Below are positions 25,901 through 34,248 of a stretch of 64,000 nucleotides of DNA, one piece after another. Under the pieces are notes generated by a model that did no database searches, had not been told where the DNA came from, and saw only the letters and a list, made by a program, of their open reading frames with translations. The position numbers and the translations under genes are program-made. Each line of letters starts with the position of its first letter. Position 1 is the first letter of the stretch. The stretch lies in NCBI RefSeq assembly GCF_031656915.1, contig NZ_CP134227.1:1550001-1614000 (forward strand), written 5' to 3'. The stretch is from Nocardioides marmorisolisilvae (lineage in GTDB: Bacteria; Actinomycetota; Actinomycetes; Propionibacteriales; Nocardioidaceae).

Positions 25901-27298
25901 TCAGCCTCGGTGCAGGCGGCGGGCGGCCTCGGCGATCGAGCCGCTGTTGGACGGGTAGACCGTGAACGCCTGGGCGACCTGGTCGGCGGTCAGTGACTCG
26001 GCGACGGCCAGCGACACCGGATGGATCAGCTCGCTGGCCCGTGGACCGACCACCACCCCACCGACCACGATGCCGGTCCCGGGACGGGCGAACAGCTTCA
26101 CGAAGCCGTCCCGCACGCCCTGCATCTTCGCGCGCGGGTTGCCGCTCAACGGCAGCATCACCACCTCGGCCGCGATCTCACCGGCGTCCACCGCCTGCTG
26201 GCTCCAGCCCACGGTGGCGATCTCCGGAGCGGTGAAGACGTTGCTGGAGACCTTCTTGAGGTCCAGCGGGCTGACCGCATCACCCAGGAAGTGCCACATC
26301 GCGATCCGGCCCTGCATCGCAGCCACCGAGGCCAGCATCAGGACGCCGGTGCAGTCCCCGGCGGCGTAGACCCCCCGGGCCGTCGTACGCGAGACCCGGT
26401 CGACGGTCACGAAGCCACGCTCGTCGAGCGCGACACCTGCCTCCTCGAGGCCGAGGCCGTCGGTGTTGGGAACCGAGCCCAGAGCGAGCAGACAGTGCGA
26501 GCCCTCGACGGTGCGGCCGTCGGTGAGCGTCACGGTCACGCTGTCGCCGTGGCGGACCACCGACTCCATCCGGGACCGGCCCAGCACGGTCATGCCGCGG
26601 CGGATCAGGACGTCCTCGAGGACCTCGGCGGCGTCGGCGTCCTCGCCGGGCAGCACCCTGTCGCGCGAGGAGACCAGCACGACGTCGATGCCCAGCGCGT
26701 TGTAGGCACTGGCGAACTCCGCGCCCGTGACGCCGGACCCGACCACGATCATCCGGGAGGGCTCTTCGGTCAGGTCGTAGACCTGCTCCCAGGTCAGGAT
26801 CCGCTCGCCGTCGGGCTGGGCGCTCGCGAGGGTGCGTGGCGCGGCTCCGGTGGCGACCAGGACAGCGTCGGCCTCGAGGACCTGTGTGTCCCCGTCGGCG
26901 CGCTCGACGACCACCCGCTCCGGCGACTCCAGCCGCCCCCGCCCCCGCACCACGTCGATCCCGTCGCGGGCCAGCCGACTGCCGATGTCCACGGACTGCG
27001 CGAGGGCGAGACGCTTGACGCGCTCATTGACCCGGACCAGGTCGACCACCACGCCGCCGTCGCCGATGAGCACGCCGAGCTCGTTGGCGCCCTCGACCTC
27101 GGTCATCAGCTCGGCGGTCGCGATGAGCGTCTTGCTCGGCACGCAGTCGGTGAGCACGGCCGAGCCGCCGGGTCCGGCGCTCTCCACGACCGTGACCCGG
27201 GCGCCGAGCTGGGCCGCGACCAGGGCGGCTTCGTAGCCGCCGGGGCCGCCGCCGATGATCGCCACGCGGTCGGGGTGCCTGCTCTGCGCTCGTGTCAC
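25901..27298 (-). CDS. lpdA: NAD(P)H-quinone dehydrogenase, flavoprotein disulfide reductase family
   Basis: 465 residues from GTG 27298. FAD-binding AIIGGGPGGYEAALVAAQ at the N-terminus, NAD-binding VVGSGVTGAEFASAYNALG, the FAD-phosphate motif YAAGDCTG, and the dimerisation domain to the end. Only one Cys (Cys52 in LTDCVPSK) is present where lipoamide dehydrogenases have CxxxxC, so it cannot cycle a disulfide; this is the hallmark of mycobacterial LpdA (Rv3303c), a NAD(P)H:quinone reductase. The open frame runs back to 27811 but antisense to another gene. The stop codon lies in the IS target duplication and is unaltered. Confidence 0.93.
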   Translation of the reverse strand: MTRAQSRHPDRVAIIGGGPGGYEAALVAAQLGARVTVVESAGPGGSAVLTDCVPSKTLIATAELMTEVEGANELGVLIGDGGVVVDLVRVNERVKRLALAQSVDIGSRLARDGIDVVRGRGRLESPERVVVERADGDTQVLEADAVLVATGAAPRTLASAQPDGERILTWEQVYDLTEEPSRMIVVGSGVTGAEFASAYNALGIDVVLVSSRDRVLPGEDADAAEVLEDVLIRRGMTVLGRSRMESVVRHGDSVTVTLTDGRTVEGSHCLLALGSVPNTDGLGLEEAGVALDERGFVTVDRVSRTTARGVYAAGDCTGVLMLASVAAMQGRIAMWHFLGDAVSPLDLKKVSSNVFTAPEIATVGWSQQAVDAGEIAAEVVMLPLSGNPRAKMQGVRDGFVKLFARPGTGIVVGGVVVGPRASELIHPVSLAVAESLTADQVAQAFTVYPSNSGSIAEAARRLHRG

Positions 27299-27337
27299 CG
27301 GGCCATTGTGGCGTACGCACGCCCTACCCTTGCGGGC

Positions 27338-27793
27338 ATGACCCTGCACGCCGCCTACGGGTCGAACCTCGATCCGGCGCGGATGAACGAGCGCTGCCCG
27401 CACTCGCCGTTGCACGCGACCGGGTGGCTGCAGGGCTGGCGACTCACCTTCGGCGGCGAGGACCACGGCTGGGACGGCGCCCTCGCCACGATCGTCCAGG
27501 ATCCGTTCGAGCAGGTCTTCGTCGCGGTGTACGACGTGAGCGGCGACGACGTGCTCGCCCTGGACGGCTGGGAGTCTGCCGACACCGGTCTCTACCGCAA
27601 GGTCCGGGTGCGGATCTCCACCCTCAGCGGTGAGGTGGTGGCCTGGGCCTATGTGCTCGATGCGTTCGAGGGCGGACTCCCCTCGGCCAGCTACCTCGGC
27701 GTGCTCGCCGACGCCGCCGAGGCCGCCGCCGCCCCCTCCGACTACGTCGCCGCCCTCCGCGCGCGCCCGTGCCGCTCTGTCTTCGGCGGCTGA
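27338..27793 (+). CDS. Gamma-glutamylcyclotransferase-like (AIG2) protein
   Basis: 151-residue protein with the GGCT fold: YGSNLDPARM (the substrate-binding YGSNL loop) near the N-terminus, a central VAVYDVSGDDVLALDGWE with the probable catalytic Glu, then Tyr-Arg of LYRKVRV. Enzymes of this family release 5-oxoproline from gamma-glutamyl compounds, but many members have other substrates. ATG 27338 lies 39 bp from the divergent lpdA start, the same divergent arrangement as Rv3303c/Rv3304 as I recall it. Confidence 0.85.
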   Translation: MTLHAAYGSNLDPARMNERCPHSPLHATGWLQGWRLTFGGEDHGWDGALATIVQDPFEQVFVAVYDVSGDDVLALDGWESADTGLYRKVRVRISTLSGEVVAWAYVLDAFEGGLPSASYLGVLADAAEAAAAPSDYVAALRARPCRSVFGG

Positions 27794-27825
27794 CCGACGC
27801 TGCCGACGCACCGTAGGCTCGGCCG

Positions 27826-28620
27826 GTGACCAGCTATCAGCAGGCAGCCGCCGAGGCAGCCGACGTCCTGCGCGAGAAGACCGGGATCGCGTCCCACGAC
27901 ATCGCCCTGGTGATGGGCTCGGGATGGCTGCCTGCGGTCGACGCGCTCGGCCCGGCCCTGGCCGAGATCTCCACCGCGGAGCTGCCCGGCTTCGCGCCGC
28001 CGGCCGTTGCCGGCCATGCCGGCAGGATCCGCTCGGTCCGGGCCGGCGATCGGACCCTGATGGTCTTCCTCGGCCGGACCCACTTCTACGAGGGGCACGG
28101 CGTCCGGCCCGTCGTCCACGGCGTCCGTACGGCGGCAGCGGCCGGCTGTCGCACGGTCGTGCTCACCAACGGGTGTGGCGGGTTGCGCACCTCCTGGACC
28201 CCGGGCACACCGGTGTTGATCAGCGACCACATCAATCTGACGGCGACCTCGCCCATCGAGGGTGCCCACTTCATCGACCTGACCGACCTCTACAGCGCGC
28301 GCCTCCGGGCACTGTGTCGCGAGGTCGAGCCCGGACTCGACGAGGGCGTCTACGTGCAGCTGCCGGGCCCGCACTATGAGACGCCGGCCGAGATCGGCAT
28401 GGTCCGCGCGATCGGCGGCGACCTCGTCGGGATGAGCACCACGCTAGAGGCGATCGCGGCGCGCGAGGCGGGCCTGGAGGTGCTGGGCATCTCGCTGGTG
28501 ACCAACCTTGCGGCCGGGATCACCGGCGAGCCGCTGAACCACGCGGAGGTGCTCGAGGCCGGCCGCTCCGCAGCCGCCAGGATGGGTGCCCTCCTCGGGG
28601 CCGTGGTGCCGAAGATCTGA
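27826..28620 (+). CDS. punA: Purine-nucleoside phosphorylase
   Basis: Trimeric-type PNP that splits inosine and guanosine (and deoxy forms) to base plus (deoxy)ribose-1-phosphate. 264 residues with VMGSGWLP phosphate loop, [38 protein letters not shown] and the base-pocket region [19 protein letters not shown] then [13 protein letters not shown] start 32 bp after the previous gene. It belongs to the nucleoside breakdown set of the window, feeding the phosphohexomutase at 30948 and deoC at 33258. Confidence 0.95.
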   Translation: MTSYQQAAAEAADVLREKTGIASHDIALVMGSGWLPAVDALGPALAEISTAELPGFAPPAVAGHAGRIRSVRAGDRTLMVFLGRTHFYEGHGVRPVVHGVRTAAAAGCRTVVLTNGCGGLRTSWTPGTPVLISDHINLTATSPIEGAHFIDLTDLYSARLRALCREVEPGLDEGVYVQLPGPHYETPAEIGMVRAIGGDLVGMSTTLEAIAAREAGLEVLGISLVTNLAAGITGEPLNHAEVLEAGRSAAARMGALLGAVVPKI

Positions 28621-28688
28621 CTGCGGACGGCATGGCTGTGGTCGGGACCGGGCACCTGCCTTCCGAGAGGCGAACCGGAGGCAGACAG

Positions 28689-29018
28689 ATGACCGAGCGA
28701 CAGACCCCGCGGCCGACCGGGACCAGCAGCGAGCAGTTCACCGAACAGCCGTCGGACGAGGACGCGGAGCGGATCGAGGCCGAGCGCCAGGATCGGCTCG
28801 CCCCGGAGAACCGCCCCGAGAACGCCGAGGTGGACAACACCGGCCGCACCTTCGACACCGAGGCCGGCATGTTCACCGACGCCGAGGGCTACGACGAGCT
28901 CTCCGAGGAGGACAAGCCGTACGACGACACTGCGGGCGAGACCGGCACGGTGCGCTCTGTGCGTGGACCCGACGACGAGCCCGGAACCGAATCCGCGGAG
29001 GAGCCGGCCATCGAGTGA
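28689..29018 (+). CDS. Small acidic hypothetical protein
   Basis: 109 residues, strongly acidic (many Glu and Asp), no hydrophobic segment and no Cys, so probably soluble and largely disordered. A conserved-looking core is EVDNTGRTFDTEAGMFTDAEGY. The start ATG 28689 has GGAGG ten bases before it; an upstream in-frame start at 28632 lacks a ribosome site. I recognise similar short proteins in actinobacteria (DUF5709-like) but cannot assign a role. Confidence 0.65.
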   Translation: MTERQTPRPTGTSSEQFTEQPSDEDAERIEAERQDRLAPENRPENAEVDNTGRTFDTEAGMFTDAEGYDELSEEDKPYDDTAGETGTVRSVRGPDDEPGTESAEEPAIE

Positions 29019-29045
29019 GTCACCCGGGGTGCTTGAATCGGACCC

Positions 29046-29543
29046 ATGGCAACCACCAACTTCAAGGGCACCCCCGTCAACACCGCCGGCGAGCTGCCGG
29101 CCCCCGGCGACAAGGCTCCGGCGTTCACCCTCACCGGCACCGACCTGGGCGACCTCGAGTCCGCCTCGCTGGCCGGCAAGCGGGTCGTGCTCAACATCTT
29201 CCCGAGCATCGACACCGGCGTCTGCGCCGCGAGCGTACGACGGTTCAATGAGCTGGCCGCCGGCCTGGACAACACCACCGTGGTCTGCGTCTCCCAGGAC
29301 CTGCCGTTCGCGCAGGGCCGGTTCTGTGGCGCCGAGGGCATCGAGAACGTGACCGTCGGCTCGGGCTTCCGCTCCGACTTCGGCACGGACTTCGGCGTCC
29401 GGATGACCGACGGTCCGATGGCGGGGCTGCTCGCCCGCTCCGTGGTGGTCCTCGACGCCGACGGCACGGTGATCCACACCCAGCTGGTGCCGGAGATCAC
29501 CCAGGAGCCCGACTACGACGCCGCCGTCGCTGCCCTGGGCTGA
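29046..29543 (+). CDS. tpx: Thiol peroxidase Tpx
   Basis: Atypical 2-Cys peroxiredoxin of 165 residues that reduces alkyl and hydrogen peroxides with electrons from thioredoxin. Peroxidatic Cys60 in [12 protein letters not shown] and resolving Cys94 in QGRFCGAEG are exactly at the positions of E. coli-type Tpx; the catalytic Thr (T57) and the PSIDTGVC context are intact. The ATG start gives full family length. It follows the acidic protein by 27 bp. Confidence 0.96.
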   Translation: MATTNFKGTPVNTAGELPAPGDKAPAFTLTGTDLGDLESASLAGKRVVLNIFPSIDTGVCAASVRRFNELAAGLDNTTVVCVSQDLPFAQGRFCGAEGIENVTVGSGFRSDFGTDFGVRMTDGPMAGLLARSVVVLDADGTVIHTQLVPEITQEPDYDAAVAALG

Positions 29544-29597
29544 CTCGCCGGGTACGTCGGAAGCCCGCTGGCCCTACCGGCGAGTAACCTTCTGCGC

Positions 29598-30398
29598 ATG
29601 ACCCGTTACGTCACGTGCACGGTCGCCGACGGCGTGGCCCACGTCCGCCTGACCCGGCCCGAGAAGCTCAACGCGCTCACCCTGCAGACCCTGCACGAGC
29701 TCGCCAGGACCGCGCGCGAGCTCCGACGCGACCGCGCCCTGCGGGCTGTCGTGCTCAGCGGCGAGGGCGCCTCGTTCTGCGCGGGGCTCGACTTCGGATC
29801 GGTGCTGAAGACGCCCACCGGCATCGCCCGCGCATTCGTGCCAGCGCCCTGGCGCGGGACCAACGCCTTCCAGGAGGCCTGTTGGGCCTGGCGCCGGCTG
29901 CCGGTACCGGTCATCGCCGCGGTGCACGGTCACTGCTACGGCGGGGGCCTGCAGCTCGCGCTGGCCGCCGACTTCCGGATCGCCGCCCCTGACTCCGAGT
30001 GGTCGGTGCTCGAGGGACGCTGGGGCCTGATCCCGGACATGACCGGCGTCCGGTCCCTGGCCGAGCTCGTCGGGATCGACCGAGCGAAGCTGCTGACGAT
30101 GAGCGCGGCCATGATGAGCGGCAAGGAGGCCGCCGAGCTCGGCCTGGTCACCGAGGTGGCCGCCGATCCGCTGGCCGCGGCGTACGAGCTGGCGGGCCGG
30201 CTCGCCGAGCGCTCCCCCGATGCCCTGGCCGCCGCCAAGCGGCTGTTCAACGGCACCTGGACCGCCTCTACCCGACGCACCTTCGGACGCGAGCGCGTCG
30301 AGCAGCTGTTCCTGCTCGCCTCGGCGAACACGAGGGCCGCCCGAGAGGCCGCGTTCAAGAAGGCGTCGCCGGTCTTCGGCCCGCGTGGGCGTCGCTGA
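29598..30398 (+). CDS. Enoyl-CoA hydratase/isomerase family protein
   Basis: Crotonase-fold protein of 266 residues. The oxyanion hole is formed by the CAGLDF and GHCYGGGLQLAL segments; LEGRWGLIPDMTG carries the residues where catalytic acids sit in dienoyl isomerases and hydratases. The first Glu of classic hydratases is not obvious, so the reaction may be isomerisation rather than hydration. No partner beta-oxidation genes are adjacent. Convergent with the SRPBCC gene at 30427, 28 bp between stops. Confidence 0.88.
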   Translation: MTRYVTCTVADGVAHVRLTRPEKLNALTLQTLHELARTARELRRDRALRAVVLSGEGASFCAGLDFGSVLKTPTGIARAFVPAPWRGTNAFQEACWAWRRLPVPVIAAVHGHCYGGGLQLALAADFRIAAPDSEWSVLEGRWGLIPDMTGVRSLAELVGIDRAKLLTMSAAMMSGKEAAELGLVTEVAADPLAAAYELAGRLAERSPDALAAAKRLFNGTWTASTRRTFGRERVEQLFLLASANTRAAREAAFKKASPVFGPRGRR

Positions 30399-30426
30399 CC
30401 GCAGCGCCGACCGCGGACGATCACCT

Positions 30427-30882
30427 TCAGCCCGTGCGCGGACCGGTGTCCCCAGCGAGTGCGGACGCGATCCCCGCGTCGAAGCCACGCATCATCACCG
30501 CGTGGTTCCAACGCAGCATGGGCTTGATGACATACGACGCCCACGCCAGGGCGCCCCGGGCGACCACCTCCTGGAAGTACTCCAGCCGGGTCCCGCCCTG
30601 GTGGGCACACAGCGACCAGCGAGCCAGTCCGTCGATCGGCCCGGAGATCCGCACCTCGAGCTCGGTCGGCGCGCGGCTGACCGCATCAAGGACGAGCTCC
30701 AGGTCGTAGGGCAACACGGAGCGGCAGACGACCAGGGCCGTGTCGGGCCCCAGGCTGGCGACAGCGCGCACCTGCGGCCACCAGCTCGGGTAGCGCTCGA
30801 GGTCGAGCAACAGGGCGTGGACGCGCTCGGGAGACGCCGACACCTCGCACGAGTGCGTGAACCGGTAGCGCGACAGCACCAT
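30427..30882 (-). CDS. SRPBCC (START-like) domain protein
   Basis: 151 residues from ATG 30882 (MVLSRYRFTHSCEVSASPERV). The fold is suggested by the N-terminal ligand-cup pattern ASPERVHALLLDLERYPSWWP, a run of beta strands, and a long C-terminal helix. Family members bind hydrophobic ligands or act as cyclases, and ligand and role here are unknown. An alternative start at 30894 adds four residues. Divergent from the phosphohexomutase with 65 bp between. Confidence 0.75.
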   Translation of the reverse strand: MVLSRYRFTHSCEVSASPERVHALLLDLERYPSWWPQVRAVASLGPDTALVVCRSVLPYDLELVLDAVSRAPTELEVRISGPIDGLARWSLCAHQGGTRLEYFQEVVARGALAWASYVIKPMLRWNHAVMMRGFDAGIASALAGDTGPRTG

Positions 30883-30947
30883 GCCCACGATCATCCCCTG
30901 CGGCAACCGTCGCGCGCCTCCCGACGCCAGGTGGTTGTATTTCCCGC

Positions 30948-32630
30948 ATGGGCCAGCACTCCACCCGAGACGACCTGATCGAGCGTGCCCGCGCCTGGGC
31001 GGCACAGGACCCCGACCCGCAGACCCGAGCCGAGCTGGAGGATCTGCTCGCCAGCGCCGACGATCCCGCGGTGCAGGCCGATCTGGCCGACCGCTTCCGC
31101 GCCTCCCTGGAGTTCGGTACGGCGGGACTGCGCGGCGCCCTCGGCGCGGGACCCAACCGGATGAACCGGGTCGTGGTGCTCCGGGCGGCAGCCGGGCTCA
31201 CCGCGTACCTGCGTGGGAACGGCGAGACCCGTCCTGTGGTGATCGGCTACGACGCACGGCACAACTCCGCCGTCTTCGCGCGCGACACCGCCGAGGTGAT
31301 GTCCGCAGCCGGCTTCCGCGCGCTGCTGCTCCCCCGGCCACTTCCCACCCCCCTGCTCGCGTTCGCGATCCGTGACCTCGACTGTGCGGCAGGGGTGATG
31401 GTGACCGCGAGCCACAACCCACCACAGGACAACGGCTACAAGGTCTATCTCGGCGACGGCAGCCAGATCGTCCCGCCGGCCGACACCGACATCGCAGCGG
31501 CCATCGACGTGGTCGGCCCGGTCGCGGAGATCCCGCGCGACGGCGAGCGCATCGAGCTGCTCGGCGATGACGTCCTGGACCGGTACCTCGACAGTGTCGT
31601 CGGCCTGGTCGACCCGCAGGGACCGCGGGACCTCACCATCGCCTACACGCCCCTGCACGGCGTCGGGGGCGACACCGCCGTGGCCGTGCTCCGACGCGCG
31701 GGCTTCCCCGCGCCCCACGTCGCGGTGCAGCAAGCCGAGCCGGACCCGGCCTTCCCGACGGTCGCCTTCCCCAACCCCGAGGAGCCGGGGGCGATGGATC
31801 TCGCGCTCGCGCTGGCCGCCGAGGTGGGCGCGGACATCGCCGTGGCCAACGACCCGGACGCCGATCGCTGCGCGGTCGCCGTGCCCACGGCCGACCGCGG
31901 CCACTCCGGGACCGGCTGGCAGATGCTCCGCGGTGACGAGGTCGGTGCCCTGCTCGCCGACCACCTGCTGTCCCGGGGCAAGCGCGGCGTCTACGCCCAG
32001 TCGATCGTGTCGTCGAGCCTGCTCGGCAAGCAGGCCGAGGCCGCGGGCCAGCCGCACCAGGAGACCCTCACCGGCTTCAAGTGGATCGGCCGCATCGAAG
32101 GCCTCGCCTTCGGCTACGAGGAGGCGCTCGGCTACTGCGTTGACCCGGAGCACGTCAAGGACAAGGACGGCCTGTCCGCACTCCTCACGGTCTGCGAGAT
32201 GGCGGCCGAGGCGAAGGCCGCAGGCCGCACCCTGCATGACCGGCTCGACGACATCGCTCGCCGGTTCGGCCTGCACGCCACCGACCAGCTCTCGGTGCGG
32301 TTCGACGACCTCGACGCGATCCCGGCCACGATGCAGCGGCTGCGCGAGGCACCGCCGACCTGCCTCGGTGGCCTCGCGGTCCAGCGCGTCGACGACCTGA
32401 GCCAGGGCGCTGGTGGCCTGCCGCCGACCGACGGCCTGCGCTACCAGCTCGCCGACCGGGCCCGCGTGATCATCCGGCCCTCTGGCACCGAGCCGAAGGT
32501 CAAGTGCTACCTCGAGGTCGTCGTGCCGGTCGACGGGGACGATCCCGAGGGGGTCGACGCCGCCCGCATCGCGGCCGCGGGTCGGCTCGACGCGATCCGT
32601 GCGGACGTCCAAGCGGCCGCTGGCCTCTGA
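30948..32630 (+). CDS. Phospho-sugar mutase (phosphohexomutase superfamily, PmmB-like)
   Basis: 560-residue alpha-D-phosphohexomutase. The phosphoserine loop is GVMVTASHNPPQDNGYKVY with Ser155; the metal loop is DPDADR near residue 300; the sugar-binding GFKWIGRIEG and the C-terminal phosphate site RPSGTEPKVKCYLE are all present. Length and N-terminal FGTAGLRG match the long PGM2/PmmB branch, whose members can act as phosphopentomutases. Since it stands between punA and deoC, as pmmB does near deoD in mycobacteria, interconversion of (deoxy)ribose-1- and 5-phosphate is a sensible inference. Confidence 0.9.
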   Translation: MGQHSTRDDLIERARAWAAQDPDPQTRAELEDLLASADDPAVQADLADRFRASLEFGTAGLRGALGAGPNRMNRVVVLRAAAGLTAYLRGNGETRPVVIGYDARHNSAVFARDTAEVMSAAGFRALLLPRPLPTPLLAFAIRDLDCAAGVMVTASHNPPQDNGYKVYLGDGSQIVPPADTDIAAAIDVVGPVAEIPRDGERIELLGDDVLDRYLDSVVGLVDPQGPRDLTIAYTPLHGVGGDTAVAVLRRAGFPAPHVAVQQAEPDPAFPTVAFPNPEEPGAMDLALALAAEVGADIAVANDPDADRCAVAVPTADRGHSGTGWQMLRGDEVGALLADHLLSRGKRGVYAQSIVSSSLLGKQAEAAGQPHQETLTGFKWIGRIEGLAFGYEEALGYCVDPEHVKDKDGLSALLTVCEMAAEAKAAGRTLHDRLDDIARRFGLHATDQLSVRFDDLDAIPATMQRLREAPPTCLGGLAVQRVDDLSQGAGGLPPTDGLRYQLADRARVIIRPSGTEPKVKCYLEVVVPVDGDDPEGVDAARIAAAGRLDAIRADVQAAAGL

Positions 32631-32642
32631 GAGCAGAGATGC

Positions 32643-33224
32643 TCAGAGCAGCAGGGTCACCACGAAGACGACCGCCAGCACGCCGGTCACCGCGATCTCG
32701 GGCCACGCCCATCTCCGCCGTACGACGCCCTCGCCCGGCGTCGCGTCCTTGAGCCGGACGGCCACCTGCTGCTCGAGGAAGTCGGGCAGGTCCGAACCGG
32801 CCAGCCGGGTGCGGGGAGTGTCGGGCTCGGTGCCGCGGGTCGGGGTCTGCCTCGTCATCGCCCGGCGGCTCCGGCCGACGCCGACACCGACGTAGCGGCG
32901 CTCCCCGACGAAGACGTGCGTCACCGAGCGGACCGTGACCCGGTCGACGAGGCCGTAAGGAACCGACGTGTCGGAGAAGACGTTGCGCAGCAGGATCCCG
33001 TCGTCGCGCAGGACCACCCGCGAGCGGAGCAGGAACGCCCAGATCAGCACCGCCACCAGCAACGCGCCGATCACCACTCGGGCCATCGGGAGTCCGCCCC
33101 CGCCGGTGACGGCCATGATGATCACGATCACGACGATGCACTCGCCCAGCCAGCCGGAGACCGATCCGCTGGTGGGTCCCAGGGAGGGCTCGGTGACGGG
33201 GCCGGACGATGCGCGCACCCGCAC
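32643..33224 (-). CDS. Membrane protein with PH-like domain
   Basis: 193 residues. Two hydrophobic segments near residues 27-66, then a small beta domain (RSRVVLRDDGILLRNVF to RYVGVGVGRSRR) resembling low-molecular-weight bacterial PH domains, and a last hydrophobic helix at the C-terminus (TGVLAVVFVVTLLL). No recognised catalytic motif. Stop is 12 bp from the convergent phosphohexomutase stop; the start is divergent from deoC by 33 bp. Function unknown. Confidence 0.7.
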   Translation of the reverse strand: MRVRASSGPVTEPSLGPTSGSVSGWLGECIVVIVIIMAVTGGGGLPMARVVIGALLVAVLIWAFLLRSRVVLRDDGILLRNVFSDTSVPYGLVDRVTVRSVTHVFVGERRYVGVGVGRSRRAMTRQTPTRGTEPDTPRTRLAGSDLPDFLEQQVAVRLKDATPGEGVVRRRWAWPEIAVTGVLAVVFVVTLLL

Positions 33225-33257
33225 ACCCTATGCACACCGAGCCCCTATGCTGGGCGG

Positions 33258-34244
33258 GTGACGACCGGCCCGTTGACCCTGTCGGCCGCCGGACTGGACT
33301 CGGTCTCGGAGGCGACCTCCTCCGACGCGGCCCTGCGACGGTTCCTGCACGGGCTCCCGGGCGTCGACCAGGTCGGCGCGGAGCAGCGTGCCGCGACCCT
33401 GTCGACTCGGTCGATCAAGACCACCGCCAAGCAGTTCGCGATCGACCTCGCGATCCGGATGGTCGACCTGACCACCCTCGAGGGCCAGGACACGCCCGGC
33501 AAGGTCCGTGCCCTGTGCGCCAAGGCGGTGCACCCGGATCCGGCCGACCAGACCTGCCCCGCCACCGCGGCGGTCTGCGTCTACCCCGACATGGTCGCCG
33601 TCGCGAAGCAGGCGCTGGGGTCAAGCGGGGTCCACGTCGCCTCGGTGGCGACCGCCTTCCCGAGCGGCCGGGCGGCGCTCCCCGTCAAGCTGGCGGACAC
33701 CCGCGACGCGGTGGCGGCGGGCGCCGACGAGATCGACATGGTGATCGACCGCGGCGCGTTCCTCTCGGGTCGCTACCTGCAGGTCTTCGACGAGATCGTG
33801 GCGGTCCGCGAGGCCTGCGAACGGCCGGACGGCAGCCGCGCCCACCTGAAGGTGATCTTCGAGACCGGCGAGCTCCAGACCTACGACAACGTACGACGTG
33901 CCTCGTGGCTGGCGATGCTGGCCGGTGCGCACTTCATCAAGACCTCGACCGGCAAGGTGCAGCCGGCCGCGACCCTGCCGGTGACGCTGGTCATGCTCGA
34001 GGCGGTGCGTGACTTCCGTGAGGCGACCGGGCAGATGGTCGGGGTCAAGCCGGCCGGTGGGATCCGGAGCAGCAAGGACGCGATCAGGTACCTCGTGACC
34101 GTCAACGAGATCGCCGGTCCGGACTGGCTCGACCCGGACTGGTTCCGCTTCGGTGCGAGCACCCTCCTCAACGACCTGCTGATGCAGCGCACCAAGCTGC
34201 TCACCGGCCGCTACTCCGGCCCCGACTACTTCACCCTGGACTGA
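33258..34244 (+). CDS. deoC: Deoxyribose-phosphate aldolase
   Basis: Class I aldolase splitting 2-deoxyribose-5-phosphate to glyceraldehyde-3-phosphate and acetaldehyde. 328 residues from GTG 33258. The Schiff-base Lys is in GAHFIKTSTGK, with the second proton-relay Lys in MVGVKPAGGIRS and the Asp in EIDMVIDRGAF. It belongs to the longer DeoC branch (about 320 residues versus 220-260). The following aldehyde dehydrogenase starts 4 bp after the stop, which fits disposal of the acetaldehyde. Confidence 0.95.
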   Translation: MTTGPLTLSAAGLDSVSEATSSDAALRRFLHGLPGVDQVGAEQRAATLSTRSIKTTAKQFAIDLAIRMVDLTTLEGQDTPGKVRALCAKAVHPDPADQTCPATAAVCVYPDMVAVAKQALGSSGVHVASVATAFPSGRAALPVKLADTRDAVAAGADEIDMVIDRGAFLSGRYLQVFDEIVAVREACERPDGSRAHLKVIFETGELQTYDNVRRASWLAMLAGAHFIKTSTGKVQPAATLPVTLVMLEAVRDFREATGQMVGVKPAGGIRSSKDAIRYLVTVNEIAGPDWLDPDWFRFGASTLLNDLLMQRTKLLTGRYSGPDYFTLD

Positions 34245-34248
34245 TCAC

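Larger units (their letters stand above)
24221..25904 (+). mobile_element. Complete IS1380-family insertion sequence
   Basis: The element is 24226-25899 (1674 bp), bounded by perfect 15-bp inverted repeats: CCTCAAATCACCGAT at 24226-24240 and its complement ATCGGTGATTTGAGG at 25885-25899. A 5-bp direct repeat GTCAG flanks it (24221-24225 and 25900-25904), the target duplication. It carries one transposase gene. The right-hand GTCAG contains the stop codon of lpdA on the minus strand. Intact ends, intact gene and intact duplication suggest a recent insertion. Confidence 0.95.
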
